The notes beneath the pieces were generated by a model that was not told where the DNA came from, did no database searches, and saw only the letters and a program-made list of their open reading frames with translations. From assembly GCA_003635315.1 (NCBI GenBank), contig PYJD01000023.1, forward strand, positions 62,001 through 126,000: a stretch of DNA of 64,000 nucleotides. The letters are read 5' to 3'. The DNA comes from Candidatus Poribacteria bacterium. GTDB lineage: Bacteria > Poribacteria > WGA-4E > WGA-3G. Within the stretch, counting starts at the first letter, position 1; each line of letters starts with the position of its first letter. This document shows, piece by piece, positions 55,051 to 63,783 of this stretch. A program made the position numbers and the translations under genes.

Positions 55051-56766
55051 TCAAGTATTGAGTTTTTTCATCTTCCTTCTATCCCACCAATAAAAATACT
55101 GTCGGATATAATAACCGAGATTCTTAGATATCTTTTGGTATTCAGGAACAAATTGACATGTTCCACCAAGAACAATCAACTCATCCTTAGCCCGTGTCAT
55201 AGCTACATAAAACACACGTCGTTCTTCTGCAAGTATGGTGTCTCGTCGTGGGAATCTCCTGTCAAGCGTATTGTGAATGAGAATCACTCTATCCCATTCT
55301 CTTCCTTTTGCTTTATGTATAGTTGTCACCTCTATTGTATCAGATGTAGATATATCAGAAATCATGTCATTAATTTTATCTACCTCATAGTTTGTTCTTA
55401 CAAGGATCGCAGTCTCAATTGGCTGGGAGAGTTCATCCAAGAGATGAAGAGTAATAGTTTCAGGTGTTGTATCTAATCCTTTTATATGGGATTTGATGGG
55501 GTTAAATGCACGTAAGTTTTTCCGAATCCGTGGGTTATTACGTTCTATCAATGCTCGTGCATGCTCAACAATAGTAGATGTGCATCGATAGTTACGTGTA
55601 ATCTCATATTTCTTAACATCATTCCGTTCAGAGAATTGCAGCATTATTTTAGAATCTCCGCCCCGAAAACTGTAGATTGCTTGATCGTCGTCACCAACAG
55701 CAAACAGATTTTCAGATAGGTTTGATATAAGTCTGAAATCTGATGGGGCAATATCTTGAAACTCGTCTACAAGGACAAATGGAAAACGTTCACAATAAGT
55801 TTGTCTTATGTCGGGGTAAGTTTCCAATAGGTTAGCAGCAAATATTACCATATCTTCGAAATCAATTGCATTCGCCTGAGATTTCTTACTTTCATATTTC
55901 TTAGCAAATTCTTTAACGATTGGGTCTTCTATATTACTTGGGTCAAATAAACCTGATTCTACTTGTCGTTTTGAACGCATGACGATTTCTTTGATTTCAT
56001 GAAATCTATCTGTCATGTTCTCAAAATCTGGATTTCGATCAGAATGTTCTATATAGGGTATATCAAAATGTTGACAGAACATCTCAATCATAATTTGATT
56101 ACTATATTGTTGTCGTAAAGGATCAGCACGATTGAATATTTCCCCTATTTCTTTGTGATAGCGGATCCAATATGCTTCACGATGATTTGCTTCTCCACCA
56201 GAAACCCTCTCCAATATAGAAAAACTAAACCGATTCTCTCCTTCTGAACCGATAGCCTGACGAAGTCTATCATTTGATGACCCCGTGAAGTGTTCCCGTT
56301 TACGTCGTTCAGGATTAGTTGTCTGACCAATATAACACTTTCCTGTGAAGGTATTCTCTATTTTATATATTGAGACTGGTGATGTTGCAGCTGACTGGAG
56401 AATCTGTTTCGTTTCATCTGTAATGATCCGCTCTATTTCTCCAGACCAGATTTGTGGGAGATCCTTAAATCCTGCTTTCTGATAGTGTTCTGTGATTATG
56501 TCTTTACCAAAAGCGTGTAGCGTACGGATATTCGGCAATTCGTTCTGTGATGGCAGTTCCCGAATTATCCGAGTTTCCATCTCTTCAACTGCTTTTCTGT
56601 TGAAGGCGATTGCAAGTATTTGGGTTGGTAGGATATTGTAGGATTGTATGAGATTGAGAATACGAGCGGTTATTACTGTTGTTTTACCACTTCCTGGTCC
56701 AGCAACAACAATCGCTGGACCCTTGAAATGGTTGACAGCATTTTGTTGGTTTTTATCTAATCTCAT
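55051..56766 (-). CDS. UvrD-like helicase with an internal GIY-YIG nuclease domain
   Basis: The 571-residue superfamily 1A helicase has all main motifs: Q7, Walker A G-P-G-S-G-K-T (23-29), A-F-N-R-K-A (54-59), T-L-H-A-F-G (82-87), V-D-E-F-Q-D (333-338), G-D-D-D-Q-A-I-Y-S-F-R-G (358-369), N-Y-R-C (392-395), T-I-H-K-A-K-G-R-E-W (482-491) and V-A-M-T-R-A-K-D-E (521-529). Between motif Ib and domain 1B, residues about 131-212 form a GIY-YIG nuclease: S-I-Y-K-I-E-N, C-Y-I-G-Q-T (144-149), R154-R155, and E197 in N-H-R-E-A-Y-W. All expected catalytic positions (Tyr, Tyr, Arg, Glu) are present. The 2B domain is short. It could unwind and cut branched or damaged DNA. Confidence 0.9.
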   Translation of the reverse strand: MRLDKNQQNAVNHFKGPAIVVAGPGSGKTTVITARILNLIQSYNILPTQILAIAFNRKAVEEMETRIIRELPSQNELPNIRTLHAFGKDIITEHYQKAGFKDLPQIWSGEIERIITDETKQILQSAATSPVSIYKIENTFTGKCYIGQTTNPERRKREHFTGSSNDRLRQAIGSEGENRFSFSILERVSGGEANHREAYWIRYHKEIGEIFNRADPLRQQYSNQIMIEMFCQHFDIPYIEHSDRNPDFENMTDRFHEIKEIVMRSKRQVESGLFDPSNIEDPIVKEFAKKYESKKSQANAIDFEDMVIFAANLLETYPDIRQTYCERFPFVLVDEFQDIAPSDFRLISNLSENLFAVGDDDQAIYSFRGGDSKIMLQFSERNDVKKYEITRNYRCTSTIVEHARALIERNNPRIRKNLRAFNPIKSHIKGLDTTPETITLHLLDELSQPIETAILVRTNYEVDKINDMISDISTSDTIEVTTIHKAKGREWDRVILIHNTLDRRFPRRDTILAEERRVFYVAMTRAKDELIVLGGTCQFVPEYQKISKNLGYYIRQYFYWWDRRKMKKLNT

Positions 56767-56875
56767 TTATATGATGTGAATGAAGTCAGAAGGAAAGAAA
56801 TATAATAGGTAAAGGATAAACGCAATTGTTGAATAAATGGTGTGTTAATTAGAGAACTGTGGGATCTGTTTATAC

Positions 56876-57310
56876 TCATTTAGGTATCCGTCGTACCCAT
56901 AACATCAGTGCTACATTCATTCCACCAATAAAACCGAATACATAAGATTGGATACCTGTCAATTGTACAGTTGATTTAATCAATAGAACTCCTGTAACCG
57001 GTAATCCAAGCGCAAAACAGGTAAAATATGTCAGTGTTTTTGCTCCCTTTGCTTCCCAGAAGATAATCTGACGTTTCAATACTTGTAGATACGATCTATC
57101 CCATAGTCTTGATGTCCACTTTCCTTGCATAAAACCGAGTACAATCCCAAATCCATATCCGAAACTCGACCAACGTAAATCAATATTAGGATATCTGGAG
57201 ATAAATGCTACCCATAAGACCTGTCCAACTAAAGTCAATATGATAAATACCCAAAAGACAGGTAGTTTCATATAGAATGGGAGTAATCGTCTATTAAGTT
57301 GTTCACTCAT
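56876..57310 (-). CDS. Small four-helix membrane protein overlapping purQ
   Basis: The start is the ATG at 57310, whose ATGAGTGA overlaps the purQ stop by eight bases, so it is translationally coupled. The 144 residues have about four hydrophobic helices (about 20-40, 52-64, 92-108, 120-138) with a basic loop W-T-S-R-L-W-D-R-S-Y-L. No family is recognised. A longer frame from 57361 overlaps purQ more and lacks a ribosome binding site. It may be a passenger of the purine operon rather than a purine gene. Confidence 0.72.
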   Translation of the reverse strand: MSEQLNRRLLPFYMKLPVFWVFIILTLVGQVLWVAFISRYPNIDLRWSSFGYGFGIVLGFMQGKWTSRLWDRSYLQVLKRQIIFWEAKGAKTLTYFTCFALGLPVTGVLLIKSTVQLTGIQSYVFGFIGGMNVALMLWVRRIPK

Positions 57311-58118
57311 GAAAAGTCGCTTTTGCATAATCAACCGCGTTTTTGAATAGTACCAAACCATCCCCTTCTTCTGGAAGATCCTCTCTTGTCCAGCGTGGAT
57401 GATTCCATTTAGTGAGAAATCGCTCTGGATGTGGCATTAAACCGAAGATTCTACCTGTAATATCACAAATACCAGCGATATTGGAATCAGATCCATTTGG
57501 ATTATTGGGATATTCAATATTGTCAGACGAGTGGTGTGAAGCGTTGCTATATCTAAATACAACTTGTTGATTGTTTTCTAATTCGTCTAAGACTTCCTGT
57601 GGAGCAGTAAATCGTCCTTCCGCATGGGCAACCGGAAGATAGAGGTTAGGTTTAATACCTTTGGTGAATATACATTGGTTCACTTCAGTTTTAAGATTAA
57701 CCCATCGACATTCGAACCTTGTGGATGTATTCATAGCCAATGTGCTACGTTGCGGCATATCTATGTTTGTTGCATTTTTCTCCGTTGATAATCCGGGTAA
57801 TAATCCAGTCCGGACAAGTACTTGAAATCCGTTACATATTCCAATTATCAACTTTTTGTCAGCAACAAATTCTTCCAAGACATTACTCAGTTTATGTCTC
57901 ATCTCAACTGCCAGTAGTATACCCGCTGCAATATCATCACCGTATGAAAATCCACCTGGAATTGCAAGGATGTGATAATCGGAAAGATCCACCTTACCTG
58001 AAATTAGGTTTTGTATATGGACTAAATCTGTTTGTCCTCCAGCCAGTTTAAATGCCACTGCAGTCTCAGAATCACAGTTTGTTCCGGCTGTTCGAAGAAT
58101 TAGTACTTTCGGTTTCAA
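57303..58118 (-). CDS. purQ: Phosphoribosylformylglycinamidine synthase, glutaminase subunit
   Basis: PurQ releases ammonia from glutamine for PurL in step four of purine synthesis. The class I glutamine amidotransferase triad is visible: Cys in I-I-G-I-C-N-G-F-Q-V-L, and His plus Glu in L-M-P-H-P-E-R-F. Also present are the N-terminal L-I-L-R-T-A-G-T-N-C-D and P-G-G-F-S-Y-G-D-D. The preferred start is a TTG at 58118 with AGGAG seven bases upstream (271 residues); a GTG at 58148 would add ten residues. It lies downstream of purL and overlaps a small membrane-protein gene. Confidence 0.92.
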   Translation of the reverse strand: MKPKVLILRTAGTNCDSETAVAFKLAGGQTDLVHIQNLISGKVDLSDYHILAIPGGFSYGDDIAAGILLAVEMRHKLSNVLEEFVADKKLIIGICNGFQVLVRTGLLPGLSTEKNATNIDMPQRSTLAMNTSTRFECRWVNLKTEVNQCIFTKGIKPNLYLPVAHAEGRFTAPQEVLDELENNQQVVFRYSNASHHSSDNIEYPNNPNGSDSNIAGICDITGRIFGLMPHPERFLTKWNHPRWTREDLPEEGDGLVLFKNAVDYAKATFHE

Positions 58119-58162
58119 CCTCTTTCTCCTATACTCATTAGAACACACATCTACCTAAATGG

Positions 58163-60559
58163 TTACGAATGTAATGGTGTTTGCCATGCTGACTTAAGTT
58201 TATCAATTGTCGTTTCTATGATAGCATTCCCTTCTAATCCGTTTAGAATGAACTCGTTTGATTCTATTGATTTTCCAATATGACCAAATGGTATACCATT
58301 CATCTGATTCTCAAACTCGGTTTGAATTGCTGGTTCTACTTCAACTATAAATCGGCTATTAGATTCTGAGAAGAGTCGGAAATCATCATACGGAATATCT
58401 TCATCAACAGGGATATGTTTAAGATGTAATTCCATTCCAAACCCACCTGCAAAAGACATCTCAGCTGCAGCGACTCCTATACCTCCTTCAGAACAATCGT
58501 GGCATGAACGAACTAAACCAAGGCTAATGCTTCTACTTAAGGACTCCATAACCTGTTTACCTTCATCGGGACGAACTATAGGAGCATTATTACCTATATG
58601 ACCATGTATACCAAAATAGTGGGAACCCCCTAATTCGGTGTAGGTGTTACCTACAACATATATAAGATTTCCAGCAGCTTTTACATCCATTGTAACGGCA
58701 CAATTTACATCAGATATTACACAGATCCCTGAAATTAAGAGTGTAGCAGGAATTGCACGTTGTTCACCTGTTGTTGTGTCTCTATATTCGTTATAAAGAC
58801 TATCTTTACCAGAAATAAAAGGTGTACCATAAGCAGTAGCAATGTCATAACATGCCTTCGCTGCTCTAACCAATTCTCCGAGTCTATCCGGTTTATCTGG
58901 ATTACCCCAACAGAAATTATCTAATAATGCAGTTTTTTCAAGTGTTCCACCAACAGCAATTATATTTCGTAATGTTTCATCAATTGCCCCCGCGGCACTA
59001 TGGTATGGGTCAACATCACTATATCTCGGATTTATACCATTTGCAACAATGACAGCCGTAGATTTTCCAATGACTGGCGTGACTACACAGGCATCACTGG
59101 GTCCATCATTTTCTATTCCAACAAGTGGTTTGATGACTACTCCCCCTTGTACTTCATGGTCATATTGTCGGATTACAGATTCTTTACTGGCAATGTTTGG
59201 ACTGGCAAGAAGATGCAAGAGGTCGTCGGTATAATCATCGATATTGTTATCACGCGATTGCATTTCACTATGTTGTTGTGGTTGCCAAACTGCTTTTTTG
59301 ACAATATCGGGAAGACCTTTATGGAGAAAACCCATATCCAAGTCACCGACTATATTGTCCTCATAAAAAACTTGCAATCTTTGGGAGTCTGTGAAACTAC
59401 CAAGTACAGTCGCTTCCACCATTTCTGATTCACATATATCCATGAGTTTATCAAGATTTTCAGGCGGTACTGCAATTACCATTCGTTCCTGTGCTTCCGA
59501 TAACCAGATCTCCCAAGGAGCTAATCCATCATATTTTAATGGTATATTTTCTAAGTGTACCTCAGCACCAGTATCCTCACCCATTTCACCGACAGCTGAA
59601 GAAAACCCACCTGCACCACAATCAGTTATGGATCGATATAGATTTCTGTCCCGCGCCTGTAATAATGCATCAACAATTCTCTTCTCCATGATAGGATTGC
59701 CAATTTGTACTACACTTCCAAGGTTTTCTGATGTATCATCCAATTCTGCTGATGAGAATGTTGCCCCGTGGATACCATCACGACCTGTACGTCCACCTAT
59801 AGCAACGATCAGGTCACCAGGTTCAACTGATTTATCACATCTATCCCTTGGAATTAATCCTACATTTCCACAGAATACAAGCGGGTTAGCCGTATATCGT
59901 GAGTCAAATAATATTGCTCCGTTAGCTGTAGGTATTCCCATTCGATTTCCATAATCTCGTACCCCAGAAACTACCCCTTTAAATACTCGTTTAGGATGTA
60001 ATGTTCCTTTAGGTAAATCTTCATACGACATATCGGGTAAGCCAAAACAGAAGACATCTGTATTTAATATAGGTTTCGCTCCAAGTCCAGTTCCTAATGA
60101 ATCCCTTATGACCCCTCCAATACCCGTACCTGCTCCACCGTAAGGTTCAATTGCAGATGGATGGTTATGGGTTTCAACTTTAAAGACAATGTTATTTTCA
60201 TCATCGAATTCAATTATTCCAGCATTATCTGAAAAGACGGATACACACCACGGTTTATCTATTTCTTCTGTTGCACGTTGTATATAGGTCGGAAATAGTC
60301 CATGAATCCGTTCAGTATTTTTCTCTGGTTCTGAGTATTCAATGATACATTTAAAGGTTTTATGAACACAATGTTCTGACCAGGTCTGTGCTATTGTCTC
60401 AAGTTCTACATCCGTTGGATTACGTTGTAATGTCCTAAAATGTGACTGGATAGTCTGCATCTCTTTTAGGTTCAATGACAATGTTCCTTCACGACTAATT
60501 CGCATTAATTCATCATCATCAGCATTGAGAATCTCAAATTCACTTACCTGAGTAGACAT
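58163..60559 (-). CDS. purL: Phosphoribosylformylglycinamidine synthase, large subunit (small-type PurL)
   Basis: PurL makes FGAM from FGAR, ATP and ammonia. The 798 residues from the ATG at 60559 (GGAG upstream) are the small-type PurL that normally needs PurS and PurQ. Landmarks are the catalytic W-S-E-H-C-V-H-K-T near residue 57, H-N-H-P-S-A-I-E-P-Y-G-G-A (about 128-140), G-G-R-T-G-R-D-G-I-H-G-A-T-F (about 258-271), S-G-K-D-S-L-Y-N-E and D-C-S-E-G-G-I-G-V-A-A-A-E. No purS is seen on either side. Confidence 0.93.
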   Translation of the reverse strand: MSTQVSEFEILNADDDELMRISREGTLSLNLKEMQTIQSHFRTLQRNPTDVELETIAQTWSEHCVHKTFKCIIEYSEPEKNTERIHGLFPTYIQRATEEIDKPWCVSVFSDNAGIIEFDDENNIVFKVETHNHPSAIEPYGGAGTGIGGVIRDSLGTGLGAKPILNTDVFCFGLPDMSYEDLPKGTLHPKRVFKGVVSGVRDYGNRMGIPTANGAILFDSRYTANPLVFCGNVGLIPRDRCDKSVEPGDLIVAIGGRTGRDGIHGATFSSAELDDTSENLGSVVQIGNPIMEKRIVDALLQARDRNLYRSITDCGAGGFSSAVGEMGEDTGAEVHLENIPLKYDGLAPWEIWLSEAQERMVIAVPPENLDKLMDICESEMVEATVLGSFTDSQRLQVFYEDNIVGDLDMGFLHKGLPDIVKKAVWQPQQHSEMQSRDNNIDDYTDDLLHLLASPNIASKESVIRQYDHEVQGGVVIKPLVGIENDGPSDACVVTPVIGKSTAVIVANGINPRYSDVDPYHSAAGAIDETLRNIIAVGGTLEKTALLDNFCWGNPDKPDRLGELVRAAKACYDIATAYGTPFISGKDSLYNEYRDTTTGEQRAIPATLLISGICVISDVNCAVTMDVKAAGNLIYVVGNTYTELGGSHYFGIHGHIGNNAPIVRPDEGKQVMESLSRSISLGLVRSCHDCSEGGIGVAAAEMSFAGGFGMELHLKHIPVDEDIPYDDFRLFSESNSRFIVEVEPAIQTEFENQMNGIPFGHIGKSIESNEFILNGLEGNAIIETTIDKLKSAWQTPLHS

Positions 60560-60643
60560 TTCAAACTCCAAAATTACAAAGATTAACCGCAGCATATGTA
60601 GCTGCGGTTGTAGTGATATTAAATGTATAGATTAAATTAGTAA

Positions 60644-61465
60644 TCATTCTTTAAAGGAAGCTGTTACCCGAGGAATACTCTCCTCACATGCGAACCGTTC
60701 AATGCTGGATGCACCTACGAAACCCACGGTATCCGTATTATCATTGATATACGCAGCATCTGGTGCTGTTGCGATTGGACCACCATGTGACAAGCAGATT
60801 ACATCTGGATTTTGTGATTGGGCTGCATCGCAAATTTCCTGTACACGTGCCGCTGCATCTTCAAGTGTAAAAGCAGTTTCTGCACCAATCGTTCCACCTA
60901 TTGTTGTATTCATGTGTGCAATTATAACATCTGCACCAACCTTTGCCATCTGCTCAGACTCTTCAGGATTAAAAACATATACTATGGTGAATAAATCCAT
61001 ATCATGAGCAATACCGATAGTCTCAACTTCCTTATAGAAACCCATACCTGTCTCTTCGAGAGTTATACGGAATGTTCCATCAATAACACCTACTGTAGGA
61101 AAGTTATTTACACCGTCAAACCCCACATCTCGAACTTGTTTTAAGAAGTTGCTCATTCGACGGGTTGGGTCGGTTCCATTTACACCAGCGATTACAGGGG
61201 TTTCGTTCACAACAGGTAATACCTCACGTTCCCCCATCTCCATAACGATCGCATTCGCATCCCCATAGGCAAGAAGTCCAGCACATGAACCAAAACCGGA
61301 CATACGGTATCGTCCAGAATTATAAATAACAATTAGATCTGCTCCACCTTTTTCTGCGAATTTTGCAGTAATACCTGTTCCAGCCCCTACAGCAAGAAGC
61401 GTATTTCCAGAATCTAATTCTGTGCGTAATCTTGCTAATACCTCAGTTCTTGTATAATCTGGCAT
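60644..61465 (-). CDS. Phosphoenolpyruvate hydrolase-like TIM-barrel protein
   Basis: The 273-residue protein starts at the ATG at 61465 behind GGAAGGA. It matches the PEP_hydrolase (TIM-barrel signal-transduction) family: G-A-G-T-G-I-T-A-K-F-A-E-K-G-G-A-D-L-I near residue 28, Y-N-S-G-R-Y-R-M-S-G, Y-G-D-A-N, N-N-F-P-T-V-G-V-I-D-G, H-M-N-T-T-I-G-G-T-I-G, and a final L-S-H-G-G-P-I-A-T. Its reaction is not settled; family members are thought to act on phosphoenolpyruvate or related C3 compounds. It lies between purL and a sulfatase-fold gene, all on the minus strand. Confidence 0.8.
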   Translation of the reverse strand: MPDYTRTEVLARLRTELDSGNTLLAVGAGTGITAKFAEKGGADLIVIYNSGRYRMSGFGSCAGLLAYGDANAIVMEMGEREVLPVVNETPVIAGVNGTDPTRRMSNFLKQVRDVGFDGVNNFPTVGVIDGTFRITLEETGMGFYKEVETIGIAHDMDLFTIVYVFNPEESEQMAKVGADVIIAHMNTTIGGTIGAETAFTLEDAAARVQEICDAAQSQNPDVICLSHGGPIATAPDAAYINDNTDTVGFVGASSIERFACEESIPRVTASFKE

Positions 61466-61522
61466 CAAATTGTCCTTCCATAAAATGGCATATAGATTAG
61501 ATAAATAGCATTATGATGCGTA

Positions 61523-62920
61523 TTATTCTTCGTCCTTAGATTTGGCTTGAAGTCTTGCAGCTTCACCAGGATTACCTATATGCATAGTGTTGTATGCTTG
61601 ATCAGAACTCTTAAACGGACCTATTCCTTTATGTCCATGCCAATCACCTTGGTTCATAATTGGGTTTGGAAGACCTGTCTCTTCTTTCCGTTTTTCTATC
61701 CATTTGTGCATTCTTGTTTCAAGAACATTGACGATATCTGGATGTGAATCAGCCAGATTCTCATTCTCATCTGGATCTTGAATCAGATTATATAATTCAA
61801 CGGGTGGTTTGTAGTGGAAATCCGGTTCAAGTGCAACTATTAACTTCCATTCGGGTGTACGCCAGCCGTGCTTTCTCATCCAAGTACATTCTGTAATGTA
61901 GAATTCACTCTCGTACGATGTAATCTCTCCATTAATGAGTGGTAATAAACTATCTCCATCGAAATCTATATCTGTTTCAATATCAGCTAATTCAAGAAGT
62001 GTTGGAACAAGATCTTTATGTTGATTATAACCTGAGACACGTTTCCCTGCAGGAATTCTTCCAGGATATCTAATTATCAAAGGTACGTGTAATGTTACAT
62101 CATAGAGTCCATGATGGTCAAACCAACATTCATGATCATATAGCGTTTCCCCATGATCACCGTTTATTACAACGATTGTTTCATCCATCACACCCTTGGT
62201 TTCAAGTGCATTAAAAAGTGTTTGTATACACGCATCCATATAAGCAATCGCACCATCATATTGTGCTATTACATAATCTTTATCCGTGATACCCGGAGGC
62301 ATCCAAGAGGCAAAGTAATCACAGAAGGGTTTAAAAGACATCACTGGTTCCATAGAAGTATTGCTTGGGTCACATTCATCACCGTGATAGAACATCCGTT
62401 CATAAGGTGCTGGTGGCAAATAGGGTGAATGTGGATCCATATGACGCAGAAAAAGGAAGAAGGGTTTGTCATCATTCTGATCTATTAACCGATCCAGTTC
62501 AGGAAGCGTTGTCCTATTAAGGTTCTCTGCTTTTGGACTACGTCCACTTTCATCTGGTCCCCAGCCAGAAAATTCAAGATAGGTATCGAATCCACGTCCA
62601 CTTGGATTACCAAATCCCACACAAGTGGTATCATATCCTTCCTCACGAAGGATTTCTGGCAGAGTCTTAATTTCCTCTCGGAGTGGTCCTTTGTGTCTTA
62701 GTGCGACAATCTGGGTGCTGAAAGTATCCATACCTGTCAGCATGGATGCATACGCACTTGTAGTAGGGATATGGACACTATAAGTTCTTTCAAAGAGTGT
62801 CCCATCCTGTGCGAATTTATCAATATGAGGGGTTGTATGTCTATGGTATCCATAACAACTCATATGGGTGGCAAGTAGTGAATCAACACCCATCAATACG
62901 ATATTTGGTTTTTTTGCCAT
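61523..62920 (-). CDS. Sulfatase-fold hydrolase lacking the formylglycine cysteine
   Basis: The 465-residue alkaline-phosphatase-superfamily enzyme keeps the N-terminal metal aspartate (G-V-D-S-L, about 11-15), the late I-N-G-D-H-G-E-T (about 253-260) and the sulfatase C-terminal region. In place of C-x-P-x-R the sequence is I-P-T-T-S-A-Y-A-S-M-L-T-G: threonine 53 sits where the cysteine would be and tyrosine 57 replaces the arginine. Members using Thr or Ser as nucleophile include phosphoglycerol transferases and phosphodiesterases, so it may act on a phosphate or phosphonate ester instead. It has no signal peptide. AAGGAG precedes the ATG. Confidence 0.85.
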   Translation of the reverse strand: MAKKPNIVLMGVDSLLATHMSCYGYHRHTTPHIDKFAQDGTLFERTYSVHIPTTSAYASMLTGMDTFSTQIVALRHKGPLREEIKTLPEILREEGYDTTCVGFGNPSGRGFDTYLEFSGWGPDESGRSPKAENLNRTTLPELDRLIDQNDDKPFFLFLRHMDPHSPYLPPAPYERMFYHGDECDPSNTSMEPVMSFKPFCDYFASWMPPGITDKDYVIAQYDGAIAYMDACIQTLFNALETKGVMDETIVVINGDHGETLYDHECWFDHHGLYDVTLHVPLIIRYPGRIPAGKRVSGYNQHKDLVPTLLELADIETDIDFDGDSLLPLINGEITSYESEFYITECTWMRKHGWRTPEWKLIVALEPDFHYKPPVELYNLIQDPDENENLADSHPDIVNVLETRMHKWIEKRKEETGLPNPIMNQGDWHGHKGIGPFKSSDQAYNTMHIGNPGEAARLQAKSKDEE

Positions 62921-62976
62921 ACTTATTCTCTCCTTTTCTATCCAATATCTTCATGTATCAAGTAAATGATAGCCAA

Positions 62977-63783
62977 TTAGTTTTCCCAATCTTTGTGCCA
63001 AACCAGTGTATTTTGTTGATTGTCATCCAGAACATCCCCAACTGTAAGAGAACTAAAATAGGGTTCTGGTAGTATATTCTTCTTTCCATTGAAGGTACAA
63101 CCATCTGGCATAAAGCCACAAGTCATAGCTCTTCGGTGAGAGAATGTCATATTTGCACCTGCGCCATGAGCAACCAACCCGTTATGCCAAACCATTGATC
63201 CAGCAGGGCATGGTGCTGATTGTGGTGTAAGTTGTTTCCATTCAGGATAGACATCAAACAAAGCGCCTATGTTCTCTCCTATACCAACATTGTCAAATCG
63301 GGCAGTCTTTTGTGTTCCTGGTAAATACCACATACATCCATTCTCAAGAGTTGCATCGTCTAATGCAACCCAGAATGATACCGCGTCCGTGGAATCAAAA
63401 GACCAATAGGGTACATCAAGATGCCATGCTGTAGGATTACCATTGGGAGGTTTAATTAATGCTTGGTCGTGCCATATTCGCATACCGTCAACACCAGCTA
63501 ATTCTGTTGCCATTCGACCAATTTTTGGGTCATGTACCAACTTACGCATACCGGGGTGAGAATCTGAAAGACGTAAACATTGTGTAAAGACACGTGCATA
63601 AAAATTCTTTGGATCAAGTTGGTTGGTCATATTTTCAACTGAATTACCAAGTCGTTCCGTTACAGCTTCATCCGTACATCTTCGCCACTCAGCTAATTCG
63701 CTATCATCCAAAAAATTTTCAATAACAAGAAATCCGTTCTCTCTATAAAAGCCAATCTGTTCGGCAGTGAGTTCGTGCCGCAT
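62977..63783 (-). CDS. Phytanoyl-CoA dioxygenase family protein
   Basis: The 268-residue Fe(II)/2-oxoglutarate oxygenase has the metal H-x-D in A-W-H-L-D-V-P-Y-W (H121, D123), the distal histidine in G-L-V-A-H-G-A-G-A-N (H206) and the 2-oxoglutarate arginine in S-H-R-R-A-M. An AAGGAG ribosome binding site precedes the ATG. It is 56 bases upstream of the sulfatase-fold gene and likely in one transcript with it; these two families are often neighbours in Poribacteria-like genomes, though that is from memory. The 217 bases to the window end carry no visible gene. Confidence 0.87.
   Translation of the reverse strand: MRHELTAEQIGFYRENGFLVIENFLDDSELAEWRRCTDEAVTERLGNSVENMTNQLDPKNFYARVFTQCLRLSDSHPGMRKLVHDPKIGRMATELAGVDGMRIWHDQALIKPPNGNPTAWHLDVPYWSFDSTDAVSFWVALDDATLENGCMWYLPGTQKTARFDNVGIGENIGALFDVYPEWKQLTPQSAPCPAGSMVWHNGLVAHGAGANMTFSHRRAMTCGFMPDGCTFNGKKNILPEPYFSSLTVGDVLDDNQQNTLVWHKDWEN

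Noticed and set aside
54973-55476. 167-codon plus-strand frame across the MFS and helicase junction
   Set aside because: It overlaps the helicase C-terminal motifs V and VI in antisense and is rich in rare residues such as Cys, His and Ser, as expected of a shadow frame.
55051-56766. Part of a multi-gene defence island with the orphan hsdS
   Set aside because: The two genes are over 50 kb apart, and the neighbours of the helicase are an MFS transporter and the purine operon. There is no local support for a defence island.
59391-59954. 187-codon plus-strand frame inside purL
   Set aside because: It is antisense to conserved PurL motifs and has no domain pattern of its own.
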